A stretch of DNA of 6,756 nt from CAZPMT01 sp964587655. GTDB taxonomy: Bacteria; Hydrogenedentota; Hydrogenedentia; Hydrogenedentales; SLHB01. A program made the translations under genes and the position numbers. The notes under the pieces were generated by a model. It saw nothing but the letters and a program-made list of their open reading frames with translations, had not been told where the DNA came from and did not search any database. The DNA is taken from the NCBI GenBank assembly GCA_964587655.1, contig CAZPMT010000190.1:1-6756 (forward strand). The letters run 5' to 3'. Below, one piece after another: positions 6,201 to 6,756 of the stretch (its first letter is position 1; every line of letters begins with the position of its first letter).

Positions 6201-6756
6201 GTGACGATTGTGAACGACAGTGTCGTGGAGAGCAACGAGACGATCATCGTGGGTCTTTCCTCGCCGGTCAATGCGACGCTGGGCAGTCCGTCGTCGCACA
6301 CTTACACGATTCTGGATAACGACTTGCCGACGGTTCAGTTCAGCCAGTCGAGTTCGGCCGGACCGGAGTCGACGACACCTGCGAACTTGCAGGTGACGCT
6401 GTCGTCGGCCTCAACGCAGACGGTGACGGTGAACTATGCGGTGACGGGCGGGACGGCCACGGGCGGCGGCGTGGACTATACGTTGGCGAACGGGCAACTG
6501 AGCTTCTCCGCCGGCCAAACGAGCCAGCCTATCGCGATAGCGATCGTGAACGATAGCGTCCCCGAGCCGGATGAAACGATTATCGTAACCCTTTCCTCGC
6601 CGGTCAATGCGACATTGGGCAGTCCGGTTTCGCATACCTACACGATTCAAGATGACGACACTAGCGCGTCGAGGACGATCGGGAACACGACGGCGTTCGG
6701 GCAGTCGGTGACCTCGAGCTACCGGCGGGCGGTGCCGTTCACGATGTCCGAGGATG
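3213..6756 (+). CDS. Secreted multi-domain M4 (thermolysin-family) metallopeptidase, 3'-partial
   Basis: Open from ATG 3213 to the right edge without a stop (1181 codons visible). Residues 1-24 are a Sec signal peptide. Residues about 55-260 are an FTP/PepSY-like propeptide (HFQETYAGLPVYG at 129-141, VDAHTGEI at 244-251). The catalytic domain spans about 265-535: NAFW at 340-343, HELTH at 365-369 (zinc His365 and His369, catalytic Glu366), third zinc ligand Glu389 in GAMNESFSD (20 residues on, as in thermolysin), Asp393, and transition-state His453 in GGVHTNSG. All main residues are present, so an active zinc endopeptidase is expected outside the cytoplasm. The tail has a jelly-roll-like module (about 550-674), a BACON-like module (677-776), module X (777-926), two Calx-beta repeats (928-1039, 1040-1151) and the start of a second X (from 1153). 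Such tails usually serve binding or surface attachment; that role is inferred here. Typical M4 enzymes have 500-600 residues in total, so this one is far longer. The C-terminal sorting signal, if any, lies outside the window. Confidence 0.92.
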   Translation, partial: MRASYAILGLVAVCVLAAALPCEGQMWAEGMPDGRVAEVQALLSSVTAPPGAKAGSEEARISVTEDRYVMFVGAPAGAFFAGYAAAGGTPEATALAFLDKHRALFVGPSAALDFGPVRVSQDEDRSYVHFQETYAGLPVYGTDIMVQVQGGDGVACALASLMREAEPLDSGNLSIQPMLDSSKAETAATAWLAAQFPGVALQATPAELLIFDPEVVGTEGPIRLVWQTTVRSVGELVVDEFVLVDAHTGEIAFHYTRLQEARVRQIYDSNNTTADPGTLVRSEGQGPCGIVDADDAYVYFGNVYDFYFAHEARDSIDGAGMTLSATVRYCYPGYPCPYQNAFWDSGGERMYFGQGFASALDVVGHELTHGVTSHESNLIYSGQSGAMNESFSDMWGEWIEIENGEPPSERWLMGENLPIGAIRSMSNPPAFGDPDRMGSPYYYYGSGDNGGVHTNSGVGNKLCYLLTDGDSFNGYTISGMGLTTTESIFYECNVNLLGPSSNYAALADALAQAAINKGLSTADRTNVDQACLAVEIKVFQVPLCDALDNCSLTWATSGNANWFGQTTYSHDGVDAAQSGAMGDSQSCSLTTQVTGPSPLTFWWSVSSESGYDYLRFYIDDVQQGSGISGQVGWAQKSFAIATGTHTLRWTYSKDVSLSVGSDAGWVDQVVFTGPPAISRLPISLAPMCSQGSNAGSQTFEVWNSGGGTLSYTITDNATWLAVSPASGTSTGEHDTIAVSYSTSGLSAGAYSATITISASGATNTPQTVGVSLTVNPSSTIGNTTAFGQSVTSSYRRAVPFTMSEDGTLESVSMYHGSGSGNMILSVYGTGANGLPGPRLGVTASTAVNGVAGWQTIPLTSPVPVQAGTTIWLAWVYQNTVRIYYQTGTPGRADSGVGWSGGMPDPFGSSTQANTVYSIYATYVPAPTTVRFSQASSSGSEGTTPANLQVTLSSASTQTVTVNYAVTGGTATGGGVDYTLANGQLSFSPGQTSQPIPVTIVNDSVVESNETIIVGLSSPVNATLGSPSSHTYTILDNDLPTVQFSQSSSAGPESTTPANLQVTLSSASTQTVTVNYAVTGGTATGGGVDYTLANGQLSFSAGQTSQPIAIAIVNDSVPEPDETIIVTLSSPVNATLGSPVSHTYTIQDDDTSASRTIGNTTAFGQSVTSSYRRAVPFTMSED
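5541..5628 (+). repeat. Module X repeat, copy 1 (first 88 bases)
   Basis: This is the opening of a beta-rich module of about 150 residues within the protease (residues 777-926, starting STIGNTTAFGQSV and containing SSYRRAVPFTMSED). The same 88 bases recur at 6669-6756 with two mismatches, 1128 bases (376 codons) downstream, so the frame is kept. The full module continues to about 5990 and carries the phrases GWQTIPLTSPVPVQAGT and IWLAWVYQN. I do not know a named family for it. Confidence 0.9.
5994..6329 (+). repeat. Calx-beta repeat, copy 1
   Basis: A 336-base, 112-codon unit coding for a Calx-beta-type domain: TVRFSQASS start, NYAVTGGTATGGGVDYT core, and an NDSVVESNETIIVGLSSP ... YTILDND end. 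The acidic ESNE and DND positions are where Calx-beta domains often bind calcium, so calcium-stabilised stalk formation is a fair inference. It is directly followed by copy 2 with no spacer. Confidence 0.88.
6040..6059. repeat. Inverted repeat inside Calx-beta copy 1
   Basis: CACCTGC and GCAGGTG form a perfect 7-base-pair stem around the loop GAACTT, within the protease coding sequence. The same structure is repeated exactly in copy 2 at 6376-6395. It codes for part of TPANLQV and may be only a by-product of the coding sequence. Confidence 0.5.
6330..6665 (+). repeat. Calx-beta repeat, copy 2
   Basis: The second 112-codon Calx-beta unit, starting TVQFSQSSS and ending YTIQDDD, with EPDE as the acidic motif. 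Compared with copy 1, bases 6372-6499 match 6036-6163 at 126 of 128 positions, with 83 bases (6417-6499) perfectly identical. The outer parts of the unit are visibly more diverged, including amino-acid changes. Confidence 0.88.
6376..6395. repeat. Inverted repeat inside Calx-beta copy 2
   Basis: Identical to the stem-loop at 6040-6059: 7-base arms CACCTGC/GCAGGTG around GAACTT. It lies near the left border of the highly conserved core shared by the two Calx-beta copies. Confidence 0.5.
6669..6756 (+). repeat. Module X repeat, copy 2, cut by the window edge
   Basis: It matches 5541-5628 at 86 of 88 bases. One mismatch changes Ser to Arg (AGT to AGG) and the other is silent (GGC to GGG). It shows that the protease tail begins the X - Calx-beta - Calx-beta cassette again, so at least one further module lies beyond the window. 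Confidence 0.92.

Noticed and set aside
6075..6650. Two minus-strand open frames (6075-6299 and 6411-6650) with nearly the same product, which could look like a duplicated small gene.
   Set aside because: Their similarity is only the antisense image of the two Calx-beta repeats. There is no ribosome binding site or domain support.
5994..6665. The repeats as a CRISPR array or mobile element.
   Set aside because: The period is 336 bases, it is translated in frame as Calx-beta domains, and there are no short repeat-spacer units, transposase or terminal repeats.

Overview
The window holds three genes in a row on the + strand, and the outer two are cut by the window edges. Overall GC content is high. 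The protein types (a Tat-exported Gfo/Idh/MocA oxidoreductase, a von Willebrand factor A protein, and a giant secreted thermolysin-like protease with BACON-like and Calx-beta modules) suggest a free-living Gram-negative bacterium of the Planctomycetota / Verrucomicrobiota / Lentisphaerota / Hydrogenedentota kind, probably a metagenome-derived genome. This placement is inference from gene style; no marker gene is present.

Layout. (1) Bases 1-1590: the C-terminal part of a VWA-domain protein. Its frame is open to the left edge, so the true start is probably upstream. It has a complete MIDAS metal site and a tail resembling that of VIT/VWA (inter-alpha-trypsin-inhibitor heavy-chain-like) proteins. 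(2) Bases 1591-1677: a short gap with a plausible promoter and a clear ribosome binding site. (3) Bases 1678-2898: a complete 406-residue Gfo/Idh/MocA-family oxidoreductase with a twin-arginine signal. (4) Bases 2899-3212: a 314-base non-coding region with a near-consensus sigma-70-type promoter (TTGACA, 18 bases, TAGAAT), an imperfect dyad over the promoter and start region, and a leader of roughly 225 bases. (5) Bases 3213-6756: the start of a very large secreted M4 (thermolysin family) metallopeptidase. It has a signal peptide, FTP/PepSY-like propeptide, catalytic domain with all main active-site residues, a jelly-roll-like module, a BACON-like module, an unnamed beta-rich module ('module X'), two tandem Calx-beta repeats, and the start of a second module X. 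It is still open at the right edge after 1181 codons.

The three genes do not form an obvious pathway. The two with readable N-termini are exported, by Tat and by Sec. The protease gene appears to have its own promoter and shows different third-position base use (G-ending codons) from the two upstream genes (C-ending codons), so it is probably a separate transcription unit. The most notable structure is the repeat architecture of the protease tail: an [X - Calx-beta - Calx-beta] cassette that restarts with 86 of 88 bases identical, and Calx-beta copies whose cores differ only by two silent changes.
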